Below, piece after piece: positions 50,414 through 58,894 of a stretch of 64,000 nt of DNA. The notes under the pieces are model-generated. The model was not told the DNA's origin and did not search any database. It worked only from the letters and a program-made list of their open reading frames with translations. Position 1 is the first letter of the stretch. The number at the start of each line of letters is the position of its first letter. The stretch is from Pontibacter arcticus (GTDB lineage: Bacteria > Bacteroidota > Bacteroidia > Cytophagales > Hymenobacteraceae): assembly GCF_003284895.1 (NCBI RefSeq), contig NZ_QMDV01000004.1:126501-190500 (forward strand), given 5' to 3'. The translations under genes were made by a program, and so were the position numbers.

Positions 50414-52843
50414 TTACTTGAACTGGTACACTACCTGCCCCTCGTCGTTAATGGTGAGGGCGGCATCAAAAGCATTACCGGTTTTAGCTGAAATAAACCC
50501 TTTGATAACAGGCGTCTTTCCTTTTAAAAGCAATGCACTGATCTGCTTATCGGAAAGCTGCTTGCCCCCCATCTCAAAAGGCAACCTAAACTGGCACCCT
50601 TCCCGGAAACGGCTGCAACCGTAAGCGGCACTGCCCTTCAGTAAACTGCCTTGTTTGCAGCGCGGGCATTGCGCAAACGGGTCAGCGGCCGGGACTTTCT
50701 CCGTTTTTTCGAGTTGCAGCTGGTACGTAGTTGGGTTTAGGGTAAGTATGGCATCATAGCTATGGCTGGCTTCATCTTTAAAACCTTTTATGGCTGGCGT
50801 TTTGCCTTTTGTAAGCAATGCTGTTACCTGCTTTTCTGTCAGTGATTTACCCTGGTACTCGATTGGTAACAGAAAACGGCAGCCATCTTTGTACCGGATA
50901 CAGCCATACGCTTTGCTGCCCTTTACAATGTATCCTTGTTTGCAGGCCGGGCAAGCGCCTAAGCCCTGCGTAGGAACAGCTTCTTTTTTTGGTTTAGGTG
51001 CTGCTTTGGTGGCTGGTTTTGGTTCTTCGGGCCGCTGCTCGATGGTAACAGTGGCTTTATCATACTTTACTTCCTGCACCAGGCTTACGACAAACTCCTG
51101 CAACTCCTTCAGAAATTCGTCTGCCTGAAACTCGCCTGCTTCGATCTGTCGCAGCTTACGTTCCCATTGGCCTGTCATCTCCGCAGATTTCAGGGTCTGG
51201 TTCGGAATAACCCCAATCAGATCGATACCCATTTGTGTTGGGATGATCTTCTTTTTTTCTTTCCGGATATACTGGCGTTTAAATAAAGTTTCGATGATGG
51301 CGGCGCGGGTAGAGGGCCGGCCGATGCCGTTTTGCTTTAATGCCTCCTTTAGTTCTTCGTCTTCAATCTGTTTTCCGGCCGTTTCCATAGCGCGTAACAG
51401 TGTTGCTTCCGTGTACTCTTTTGGCGGATTTGTCATTTTCTGTTCGAGCAGAGGTTCATGCGGACCATGCTCGCCTTTATCGAAATGTGGCAGTACACCG
51501 GTTGTTACTTCTTCGGCTTCACCTTCTTTTGCAGGAGTATCCGGTTTAATATCTTCAGCCCCATACAACACACGCCAGCCTGGTTCCAGAATCTGCTTGC
51601 CACGTACCCGAAACGCATAACTTGCTGATTCGGCACTAACCGTAGTGTTGCTCACGATACAATCCGGGTAAAAAGCAGCTAAAAAACGGCGGGTAATAAG
51701 ATCGTATACATCAGCCTCACGGCCATACAAACCACCAGCCGACGAACCGGTCGGAATAATGGCGTGGTGGTCGGTTACTTTATTGTTGTTAAATACTTTC
51801 TTCGTTTTCCGGATCTTGTCCTGTAGCAGCGGCGCTACTTCCTGTCTGTAATTATCGAGCCCCTGAAGTATACCTGGTATCTTCGGGTAAATATCGTCCG
51901 GCAAATACGTGGTATCGACACGCGGGTAAGAAACCACTTTCTTTTCGTACAAACTCTGCACGGTTTTCAGGGTCTCGTCTGCCGACATGCCCAGTTTGTT
52001 GTTGCACTCAATCTGCAGCGAAGTCAGATCAAATAAGTTGCGCGGTGCTTCCGTGCCTTTTTTGGTTTCGACATCGGTTATCGTAAGTTCGGCCTGCCGG
52101 ATAGCTTCGAGTATTTTCTGTGCATCTTCTTCTTTCTGGAAACGGCCGTTGGTGCTGGCAAAAGTTACCTCGCGGTACACAGTCTTCAGTTCCCAGAAAG
52201 GCTGTGGCACAAAATTGACGATCTCGTGGTGGCGATTCACCAGCATGGCCAGGGTAGGCGTCTGCACTCTGCCAATAGATAAGGTCTGGCGGCTGCCATT
52301 TGCATACTTCAGCGTAAATAAACGCGTGGCATTCAGGCCCAGCAGCCAGTCGCCGATGGCGCGGCTTTTACCAGCCTGGTACAGCGAGTCGAACTCGGCA
52401 CCTTCGCGCAGCCTGGCAAAACCCTGGCGAATGGCATCTTCTGTTAACGACGAAATCCAAAGCCGCTTGAAAGGCTTTTTATACTTTGCTTCCGTTAAAA
52501 CCCACCGCTGAATCACTTCCCCTTCCTGGCCGGCATCCCCGCAGTTTATTACTTCGTCGGCATGGTCGAGCAGTTGTTTGATAATATTGAACTGCTTTTG
52601 CACGCCGCTGTCTTTCATCAGTTTTATACCGTAACGCTCCGGCAGCATGGGAAGGTCGTAGAGGCTCCAGCGCTTCCACTCCGGGCGGTAGTCGTCGGGC
52701 TCACGGAGAGTGCAAAAGTGGCCGAACGTCCAGGTTACCTGGTAGCCATTGCCCTCAAAGTAGCCGTCTTTGCGGTTTTTTGCGCCAATTACCTGCGCTA
52801 TCTCGCGGGCCACACTTGGTTTTTCAGCAATACAAACTTTCAA
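50414..52843 (-). CDS. topB: DNA topoisomerase III
   Basis: An 809-residue type IA topoisomerase. The Toprim start is KVCIAEKPSVAREIAQVIG, with the acidic triad NCGDAGQEGE (about 100-109). The catalytic Tyr is Tyr306 in VSYPRVDTTYL. The C-terminus carries two copies of a zinc-binding domain (CPACKQGYIVKGSKAYGC and CPRCKQGSLLKGSAAYGC), each followed by a TEKQ/SDKQ..LL.KGKTP.IKGF segment. Such repeated tails are usual in Bacteroidota TopB. The start codon is TTG at 52843; no ATG fits the family N-terminus. It may partner with RecQ, encoded 30 kb away. Confidence 0.95.
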   Translation of the reverse strand: MKVCIAEKPSVAREIAQVIGAKNRKDGYFEGNGYQVTWTFGHFCTLREPDDYRPEWKRWSLYDLPMLPERYGIKLMKDSGVQKQFNIIKQLLDHADEVINCGDAGQEGEVIQRWVLTEAKYKKPFKRLWISSLTEDAIRQGFARLREGAEFDSLYQAGKSRAIGDWLLGLNATRLFTLKYANGSRQTLSIGRVQTPTLAMLVNRHHEIVNFVPQPFWELKTVYREVTFASTNGRFQKEEDAQKILEAIRQAELTITDVETKKGTEAPRNLFDLTSLQIECNNKLGMSADETLKTVQSLYEKKVVSYPRVDTTYLPDDIYPKIPGILQGLDNYRQEVAPLLQDKIRKTKKVFNNNKVTDHHAIIPTGSSAGGLYGREADVYDLITRRFLAAFYPDCIVSNTTVSAESASYAFRVRGKQILEPGWRVLYGAEDIKPDTPAKEGEAEEVTTGVLPHFDKGEHGPHEPLLEQKMTNPPKEYTEATLLRAMETAGKQIEDEELKEALKQNGIGRPSTRAAIIETLFKRQYIRKEKKKIIPTQMGIDLIGVIPNQTLKSAEMTGQWERKLRQIEAGEFQADEFLKELQEFVVSLVQEVKYDKATVTIEQRPEEPKPATKAAPKPKKEAVPTQGLGACPACKQGYIVKGSKAYGCIRYKDGCRFLLPIEYQGKSLTEKQVTALLTKGKTPAIKGFKDEASHSYDAILTLNPTTYQLQLEKTEKVPAADPFAQCPRCKQGSLLKGSAAYGCSRFREGCQFRLPFEMGGKQLSDKQISALLLKGKTPVIKGFISAKTGNAFDAALTINDEGQVVYQFK

Positions 52844-52985
52844 ACAATTACAGATTAAGCAGATTTAACACCTTCCAAATTTACGGTTTTTAATGCTCAA
52901 TTCCGATTTTCTGAAAGTATGGTGCTCTGTTCGGGATTCCTTACGTTTATATATTATTCATTTACTCTAAACTCTGCTACAACCC

Positions 52986-53894
52986 ATGAAGATAAGTGGA
53001 TTTACAATGAGTAGAAACGGTGATAAACTATATTATCCTGTCAAAGAATCAGTATGCTCCATATTGCCCCTTGTAGATGAGTTTGTGGTTGCACTCGGGG
53101 ATTCTGATGAAGACGATAAAACCAGAGAGCTTTTGGAATCGATTGGCTCAGACAAAATAAAAGTTTACGACAGGGTTTGGTCTGAACAAAGTTTTGTGGA
53201 GGGCCAGATCTTTGCTGAAGAAACTAACTTTGCTTTAAGTAAATGTAGCGGAAATTGGTGTTTTTACCTACAGGCTGATGAGGTGATACACGAACAAGAT
53301 TTTGGAATGATACTATCCGCTTGCCAGATAGAATTGGATAACCCACTGGTAGATGGATTTCTTTTTAAATACCACCATTTTTGGGGAGACTATGATCACT
53401 ATCTGCCATTCTATGGATGGTACAGAAATGAAATAAGAATTGTGAGAAACAAGGTAGGCATCTACTCTTATAAAGATGCACAATCTTTTCGTAAAGGAAA
53501 TTCAGAAAAGTTAAGCGTAAAAGAGATTGATGCGCATGTATACCACTACGGATGGGTAAGGCCGCCCCGGCTCATGCAGGTTAAAAAGAAAGAACAAGAT
53601 TCTATGCATCATGGAATTGAAAAGATTGAACAAGAGCATCGTTTGTGGGCAAATGAATTTGATTTTGGAGCTTTAGGTAATATTCCTGTGTTCAAAGGTA
53701 CGCATCCGAAAGTAATGCATGAGTGCATTCAGAGGCTAAATTGGAAGAATAAACTCAATTTCTCTAAAAAAGCAGATCTCAAACGTCCAAAGGTAAAACA
53801 TGAAAAACTAAAGTATAGACTGATTTCTTTTTTTGAAAATAATCTTAATGGAGGTAAAAGCATTATTGGTTATTCTAACTGGAATAAGGTATAG
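52986..53894 (+). CDS. glycosyltransferase family 2-like protein
   Basis: A 302-residue GT-A type glycosyltransferase. The N-terminus ISGFTMSRNGDKLYYPVKES and LPLVDEFVVALGDSDED match the nucleotide-sugar-binding half, and FYLQADEVIHEQDF is the DxD-like metal motif (QADE). The C-terminal part has HVYHYGWVRPPR and ends KLKYRLISFFE..GYSNWNKV. It is AT-richer (about 35-40% GC by eye) than its neighbours. No polysaccharide cluster surrounds it. A relict tail of a second transferase follows directly, so this spot may have lost a paralogue. Confidence 0.85.
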   Translation: MKISGFTMSRNGDKLYYPVKESVCSILPLVDEFVVALGDSDEDDKTRELLESIGSDKIKVYDRVWSEQSFVEGQIFAEETNFALSKCSGNWCFYLQADEVIHEQDFGMILSACQIELDNPLVDGFLFKYHHFWGDYDHYLPFYGWYRNEIRIVRNKVGIYSYKDAQSFRKGNSEKLSVKEIDAHVYHYGWVRPPRLMQVKKKEQDSMHHGIEKIEQEHRLWANEFDFGALGNIPVFKGTHPKVMHECIQRLNWKNKLNFSKKADLKRPKVKHEKLKYRLISFFENNLNGGKSIIGYSNWNKV

Positions 53895-53907
53895 CAACTG
53901 TAAGTAA

Positions 53908-54018
53908 AATTATAACCTGAGCAAGAACAAACTCAAACTAAAAGACAAGATTAAAATATTTATTGAGCGCCTGACAGGGCACCGCATCGGGGAGTATCGT
54001 AATTACAAAATAATTTAA
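53908..54018 (+). pseudogene. relict C-terminal tail of a glycosyltransferase
   Basis: A 36-codon open frame with no start codon encodes KNKLKLKDKIKIFIERLTG followed by HRIGEYRNYKII and a stop at 54016-54018. This looks like the C-terminal tail of Bacteroidota glycosyltransferases and aligns with the tail of the gene just upstream (KLKYRLISFFE..GYSNWNKV). The frame is preceded by a stop at 53905-53907. It is most easily read as the remnant of a deleted or fused paralogue. Confidence 0.5.
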
Positions 54019-54142
54019 AGTTATAACATCCTGATTTTTAATCTTAATCTTTACTTATCGGAATATAGTTGCTTTTAAATACTTAAAGTCTGAAACATAC
54101 GCACGACTTTATGGTATACTATGCAGTTACACTAGTTAGATT

Positions 54143-54961
54143 ATGAGTTTGAAAGATAAGATGCGGGTTGTTGCAGGGTTGTTTGTTGTGCTTTTTACGC
54201 TGGGCCTGCAAAGCTGCGACGAGTTTGAGTACAGTCCGTACGAGGTCCGGTTAAAGGATGATGAAAAGAACATCAACCAGATCAATATACAAAGAATACA
54301 GAAGGCAAACCTTAGCCCATCCAAACCGCTCCGGTTTATACTTACCGCCGATACCCAGGGTTTTTATGAAGAGAACGCTGAAATGGTTAAACACATTAAC
54401 CAGCAGCAGAACATCGATTTTGTGTTGCTTAGCGGCGATATAACCGATTTCGGATTAACAAAAGAGTACCGATTGGTGCACCAGGATTTTAAGGAGCTTA
54501 AAATGCCGTATGTAGCGGTAATCGGGAACCACGATGCCGTAAATAATGGCAAAGAAGTTTTTAAGGCGATGTATGGGGAGTATGACCTGAGCTTTACTGC
54601 GGGCGGAAGAAAATTTATATTGCTGAATACCAATTATCTGGAATTTAACAAGAAAGTGCCTGACCTGAACTGGCTCGAAAAAGAACTGGCAGCTACTGCC
54701 AGGAATGAGCCTGTATTTGTGGTTTCGCATATCGCGCCCAGCAGCCCTGAGTTTGGCCCCGAAAACAAAGACCGCTACACCAATTTATTGAGCACCTACA
54801 ACGTGCGTTATTCGCTGCATGGGCATAACCATAAGTATGAAAGCGGCACGCTGCCAGGCAGCCGCGTGCCTTATCTGATAACCGGCTCAACAGAAACACG
54901 GGAGTACATCATCTTTACTGTTACCGGCCCTGATATTACGTTCGAACGCGTTAAGTTTTAA
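54143..54961 (+). CDS. metallophosphoesterase lipoprotein
   Basis: A 272-residue protein. The lipobox LGLQSC gives Cys25 as the lipid anchor. The calcineurin-like phosphoesterase motifs are LTADTQGF (Asp70), LLSGDITDFG, IGNHDAV, FVVSHIAP and LHGHNHKYES. The first block reads D-x-Q rather than the usual D-x-H, so one metal ligand is altered. It is probably a periplasmic or outer-membrane-anchored phosphatase or phosphodiesterase. The next gene starts 9 bp after its stop, suggesting cotranscription. Confidence 0.9.
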   Translation: MSLKDKMRVVAGLFVVLFTLGLQSCDEFEYSPYEVRLKDDEKNINQINIQRIQKANLSPSKPLRFILTADTQGFYEENAEMVKHINQQQNIDFVLLSGDITDFGLTKEYRLVHQDFKELKMPYVAVIGNHDAVNNGKEVFKAMYGEYDLSFTAGGRKFILLNTNYLEFNKKVPDLNWLEKELAATARNEPVFVVSHIAPSSPEFGPENKDRYTNLLSTYNVRYSLHGHNHKYESGTLPGSRVPYLITGSTETREYIIFTVTGPDITFERVKF

Positions 54962-54970
54962 TTAAAAGAA

Positions 54971-55570
54971 ATGAAATTACATAAACTTGTCGCGCTTGCA
55001 TTACTATTTCTAATGCCCGCTTATACTTTTGCACAAACCGATACCACCACAATCCGGAAATGGTATGCCCCTGATGGCCTGACAGTGCAGTTTGCAGGCA
55101 ATATCGGTATGTTTGCAGCAGGTGCCAACTATAGTTTTTCAAAAGATAAAATAAACGCAGAACTGTTGTATGGGTATGTGCCTTCTTTTGATGCCGAAGA
55201 ATCGCTGCACTTGCTTACCCTGAAAGGAATTTACAAGCCATTTAAGAAAGTGGAACTGGGCAACGATTTTAAACTGACACCGTTGCGCACCAACCTGGCC
55301 CTAACCTACCATTTCCGAAGCCAGTTCTCAACTTCATGGGATAATGCCTACCCGGAAAACTATTACTGGTGGATCAGCAGCCTGCGCTTAACCGGCGGCC
55401 TGGGCTCAGAAATAAGCCATCCCTTACCTAAAAATGGGCTTTTTAAGGATATTACCCTTTATGGAGAAGTCGGAACCTACGACCTGATCTTAACTTCTGC
55501 TTTAAAAGATAAAACCCTGACAGGCTGGGATATCATTAGTTTTTCTGTTGGCCTGAAAGCTGGTTTTTAA
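54971..55570 (+). CDS. exported beta-barrel-like protein, unknown function
   Basis: A 199-residue protein. A signal peptide ends PAYTFAQ (about residue 22). The mature part alternates short strands (VQFAGNIGMFAAGANYSFSK, INAELLYGYVP, LRTNLALTYHFRSQF, LTLYGEVGTYDL-like) and ends in Gly-Phe, typical of a small outer-membrane barrel. It is downstream of the phosphoesterase lipoprotein and probably in the same operon. Confidence 0.8.
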   Translation: MKLHKLVALALLFLMPAYTFAQTDTTTIRKWYAPDGLTVQFAGNIGMFAAGANYSFSKDKINAELLYGYVPSFDAEESLHLLTLKGIYKPFKKVELGNDFKLTPLRTNLALTYHFRSQFSTSWDNAYPENYYWWISSLRLTGGLGSEISHPLPKNGLFKDITLYGEVGTYDLILTSALKDKTLTGWDIISFSVGLKAGF

Positions 55571-55600
55571 AGTATACCAGTACGTATAAACGTTACTACT

Positions 55601-55822
55601 ATGCAACCTCTCGGTAAAATTCTTGTGTTAGTTGGTATACTGATCGTGGTAATTGGTTTGGTAATCTGGCTGGCCGGCGATAAGTTGAACTGGTTTGGCA
55701 ACCTGCCCGGCGATATCCGGATAGCAAATAAAAATATGCGGTTTTATGCGCCCCTTACCAGCATGTTGCTAATCAGTATTTTGCTGTCGGTTCTGCTGTG
55801 GGTTTTCCGGAAGTTCTTTTAG
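55601..55822 (+). CDS. DUF2905 family small membrane protein
   Basis: A 73-residue protein with two membrane segments (5-27 and 50-70) and the DUF2905 signature loop GDKLNWFGNLPGDIRI followed by RFYAPLTSMLLISILLS. The family is widespread and uncharacterised. It lies 30 bp after the barrel gene on the same strand. Confidence 0.9.
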   Translation: MQPLGKILVLVGILIVVIGLVIWLAGDKLNWFGNLPGDIRIANKNMRFYAPLTSMLLISILLSVLLWVFRKFF

Positions 55823-55890
55823 CAAGTATACTTTCCGGCATGTATAGGCGCTAAAGTCAGCACATCGTATGGCACGTTAGCAGAAAGGCC

Positions 55891-55898
55891 TATCTTTG
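55891..55898 (+). promoter_or_regulatory. predicted -7 box of the YdcF-like gene
   Basis: TATCTTTG matches TAnnTTTG, 29 bp before the ATG at 55928. No good -33 TTG was found. It supports the ATG over the TTG at 55916. Confidence 0.5.
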
Positions 55899-55927
55899 CA
55901 AGCGTTCCTATTGGTTTGGCCACTGCT

Positions 55928-56692
55928 ATGTTTTTTATACTTTCCAAAACACTGGATTACCTGTTGATGCCTTTTTTGTGGGTGTTGCTTTTGCTTTTGT
56001 TTGCCGTTTTCCTGAAATCTGCCATCTGGCGGAGAAGAAGTTTACTGGCTGCCATACTTATCCTTTTTATACTTTCCAATCCATTCCTGAGCAACGAAGC
56101 CTGGCGCGCCTGGGAAGTGGCAGCTACCCCTCTGAAGCAAATGGAAAAGTACGATGCGGCTATTATCCTGACGGGCGTTACCAAGTATGATACGAGCCTG
56201 CCGGATAGGGTACACACTAAAAAAGGCGCCGACCGTTTCCTGCATCCGCTGCAGTTATACCGCTTAGGGAAGATAAAGAAATTTGTGATCAGTGGCGGTA
56301 ACGGAAAAATATATGGAGTAGCCTCGCCCGAGTCGGAGCAGATAAAGAAAATACTGTTGCTGGCCGGCGTGCCCTCTTCGAATATCATCCTCGAAACCGA
56401 GAGCCGCAATACCTACGAAAATGCAACCAAAACGGCAGAACTGCTGAAAAAGCACCCGGAACTTAAGAAGTTATTACTGGTAACATCGGCTTTTCATATG
56501 CGGCGCTCAGAAGCCTGCTTCCAGAAAGCGGGGCTTCGCCCTGCCATTTTCAGTACCGATTTTTACGCTATCGAGCGATCCTATATGCCCGATAAGTTAC
56601 TTATACCGGATATTTATTCGTTCTCAGACTGGCACATGCTGCTCCACGAAATTGCGGGCTACATCATCTACAAAATGCTGGGGTACTGTTAA
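55928..56692 (+). CDS. YdcF/ElyC family protein (DUF218)
   Basis: A 254-residue protein with two N-terminal membrane segments (about 1-30 and 36-58) and a DUF218 domain: AAIILTGVTKYDT, FLHPLQLYRLGKIKKFVISGG, the catalytic-like LETESRNTYENATKTAELL, and LLVTSAFHMRRSEACFQKAG. The ElyC/SanA/YdcF group is linked to envelope and peptidoglycan homeostasis. The active-site region is periplasmic or external by topology (inference). The ATG at 55928 is chosen for its distance from the promoter. Confidence 0.9.
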   Translation: MFFILSKTLDYLLMPFLWVLLLLLFAVFLKSAIWRRRSLLAAILILFILSNPFLSNEAWRAWEVAATPLKQMEKYDAAIILTGVTKYDTSLPDRVHTKKGADRFLHPLQLYRLGKIKKFVISGGNGKIYGVASPESEQIKKILLLAGVPSSNIILETESRNTYENATKTAELLKKHPELKKLLLVTSAFHMRRSEACFQKAGLRPAIFSTDFYAIERSYMPDKLLIPDIYSFSDWHMLLHEIAGYIIYKMLGYC

Positions 56693-56713
56693 TACCAGGC
56701 AAGTATAAAGTAT

Positions 56714-56767
56714 AAAGTATAAAAAAGCGCTGCAGTCTGATCAGGCTGCAGCGCTTTTTTATACTTT
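56714..56767. terminator. bidirectional terminator with 22-bp perfect stem and AAGTATA tandem
   Basis: Bases 56714-56735 and 56746-56767 are perfect inverted copies; the core is AAAAAAGCGCTGCAG / CTGCAGCGCTTTTTT. The stem base is AAAGTATA/TATACTTT. Two extra AAGTATA copies precede it in tandem (from 56701), giving three in a row. Confidence 0.9.
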
Positions 56768-56796
56768 CAGATTATGGGGAATTTATCTTTTAACTG

Positions 56797-58161
56797 TCAG
56801 CTTATCCAGATGCTTTTCTGGTTAACAAACTCCCGGATGCCCACATAGGATAGCTCGCGGCCATAACCCGATTTTTTGATGCCGCCAAAAGGCAGTTCCG
56901 GCGACGATTCGACCATAGCGTTGATAAACATAGCGCCGGTTTCTACCTGGCGGGCAATTTCCAGCCCCCGTTTTTCGTCTTTCGTCCAGATGGCTCCGGC
57001 TAAACCAAACCTTGAATCATTGGCCACCCGGATCGCTTCGGCTTCGTCTTTCACCACCATCACAGCGGCCACCGGGCCAAACATTTCTTCGTCGTAAGCA
57101 GGCATGCCGGGCACTACATTTTTCAGAATCATAGGCTTAAAGTAGGCACTGTCTTTTTCTTTTTGTCCACCGTCCAGAACCACTTCAGCCCCTTTTTTAA
57201 CTGATTCCTGGACCTGCTTTTGGAGTTCTTCTGCCAGGTCAGCGCGGGCAAGCGGGCCATAATCGCAGGCTTCTTCCAATGGGTTTCCGGTTTTCAGGGC
57301 TGCCATCTTTGTTTTAAACTTTTCAAGGAAGGCGTCGGCTATACTTTCAACGATGATAAAGCGCTTGGCAGCAATGCAGCTCTGGCCTGTGTTTACCATC
57401 CTGGATTTTACGGCAAACGTAGTGGCCTCTTCCAGATCGGCATCTTCCAGTACAATAAAAGGGTCGCTGCCGCCCAGCTCGAGTACAGTTTTCTTTATTT
57501 CATGGCCAGCTTTTTCGGCTACTTTGGCGCCGGCGCCTTCGCTGCCTGTTAGTGTTACCGCTTTTACGTGCTCGTGCTCAATTATCTTATCTACTTCTTT
57601 AGAGCCCACCAGCAGCGTCTGGAAAACATGATCCGGAAAGCCTGCCTGTTTCACAATTTCTTCTATCGCGAGGGCACATTGCGGCACATTGGAAGCATGC
57701 TTCAGTAAACCCACGTTGCCGGCCATCAGGGCGGGCGCTAAAAAACGGTATACTTGCCAGAACGGGAAATTCCAGGGCATCACAGCCAGCACAACGCCCA
57801 ACGGTTCGTACGCGATCAAACTGCGCGCAGCATTAGATTTTATTTCTTCATCCGCTAAAAAATCTTCGGCATTTTCGGCATAATAGCGGCATACGCTGGC
57901 GCATTTCTTTACTTCGGCTATCGCATCTTTCAGGGGTTTGCCCATCTCCAGGGAAATAATGCGGCCATACTTTTCGGCTTCTTTTTCAAGTACATCGGCT
58001 TGCTGCTGCATCAGGGCAGCACGGTCTGTGAAGCTTGTTTTTTTCCAGCTTCCGAAGGCTTTCTGGGCAGCCTCAATCTTTTGGGCTACTTCTTCTGCGG
58101 TATATGGGGTAAAGGTTTTTATAACTTCTCCGGTAGCCGGATTTAGTGTTGCAATTGCCAT
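56797..58161 (-). CDS. NAD(P)-dependent aldehyde dehydrogenase, succinate-semialdehyde dehydrogenase type
   Basis: A 454-residue aldehyde dehydrogenase. The Rossmann region has MPWNFPFWQ (Asn131), LLKHASNVP (Lys154), LTGSEGAGAKVAEKAG. The general base Glu228 is in VLELGGSDPF and the nucleophile Cys262 in NTGQSCIAAKRF. The pattern, including ATGEV at the start, is closest to the YneI/GabD succinate-semialdehyde group, but the substrate is not certain. It is monocistronic, with a strong shared terminator. Confidence 0.9.
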   Translation of the reverse strand: MAIATLNPATGEVIKTFTPYTAEEVAQKIEAAQKAFGSWKKTSFTDRAALMQQQADVLEKEAEKYGRIISLEMGKPLKDAIAEVKKCASVCRYYAENAEDFLADEEIKSNAARSLIAYEPLGVVLAVMPWNFPFWQVYRFLAPALMAGNVGLLKHASNVPQCALAIEEIVKQAGFPDHVFQTLLVGSKEVDKIIEHEHVKAVTLTGSEGAGAKVAEKAGHEIKKTVLELGGSDPFIVLEDADLEEATTFAVKSRMVNTGQSCIAAKRFIIVESIADAFLEKFKTKMAALKTGNPLEEACDYGPLARADLAEELQKQVQESVKKGAEVVLDGGQKEKDSAYFKPMILKNVVPGMPAYDEEMFGPVAAVMVVKDEAEAIRVANDSRFGLAGAIWTKDEKRGLEIARQVETGAMFINAMVESSPELPFGGIKKSGYGRELSYVGIREFVNQKSIWIS

Positions 58162-58290
58162 AGTTTGGTATTGAGGTTCGGGGTAAATATACGTAAGGTA
58201 TCATTACGTGGCTGCATGCCGAATTATTAGCGTAAGCCTAAAAACTTTTATTTCTATTTACAGTTATAGAAACAGTTTCCAGAATATTTA

Positions 58291-58298
58291 TAAATTTG
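58291..58298 (+). promoter_or_regulatory. predicted -7 box of the ECF sigma operon
   Basis: TAAATTTG matches TAnnTTTG. A start near 58304 would leave about 36 nt before the TTG at 58340. Confidence 0.4.
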
Positions 58299-58339
58299 AT
58301 GCATATGCCTGTACTTGTCGGGCATTTAACCTTAAATCA

Positions 58340-58894
58340 TTGTCTAACTCTCCACTATCTAGTATTTCAGAAGAAGAGCTGGTTGCCCGCCTGCGTGCAC
58401 AGGACAGCACAGTGGTTTCTATCTTATATGATATGTACAGTGCTACCCTTTTTGGTGTGGTCTTACAGATCGTGAAGGTAGAGGAAGTGGCCGAAGATGT
58501 GCTGCAGGAAGCCTTTGTGAAAATATGGAATTCGTTTCATGGGTATGATGCCTCCAAAGGCAGGCTTTTTACCTGGATGATAAATATTTGCCGCAACCAG
58601 GCCATTGATAAAATCCGCTCGAAGCAACACCGCGTAAGTCTGAAAACACAGGAAATTCCGGATTCGCCTCGTATGGAATTTGGTTCGTCCGGTTTTAAGC
58701 CAGACCACATCGGTATCCGGGAAATAACGGAACAGCTAAGCCCGGAACAAAAACAGATCATCGACCTGATGTACTTTGAAGGCTTTACACAATCTGAGAT
58801 AGCAGACGAGTACAACATCCCGTTAGGTACGGTGAAAACAAGGGCAAGGAGTGCAATTAAATCATTAGGAAAACTGTTTAAAGGACGTGAATAA
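58340..58894 (+). CDS. ECF-type RNA polymerase sigma factor
   Basis: A 184-residue sigma factor. Region 2 shows ELVARLRAQDSTVVSILYDMY, EEVAEDVLQEAFVKIWNSF and FTWMINICRNQAIDKIRSK; region 4 shows LSPEQKQIIDLMYFEGFTQSEIADEYNIPLGTVKTRAR. The start is not an ATG: the TTG at 58340 fits family length and the -7 box at 58291. Longer frames upstream lack family similarity. It overlaps the anti-sigma gene by 8 bp, so the pair is translationally coupled. Confidence 0.92.
   Translation: MSNSPLSSISEEELVARLRAQDSTVVSILYDMYSATLFGVVLQIVKVEEVAEDVLQEAFVKIWNSFHGYDASKGRLFTWMINICRNQAIDKIRSKQHRVSLKTQEIPDSPRMEFGSSGFKPDHIGIREITEQLSPEQKQIIDLMYFEGFTQSEIADEYNIPLGTVKTRARSAIKSLGKLFKGRE

Noticed and set aside
51987..52511. 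A 174-codon plus-strand frame inside topB
   Set aside because: It is antisense to conserved topoisomerase core sequence and has no recognised domain.
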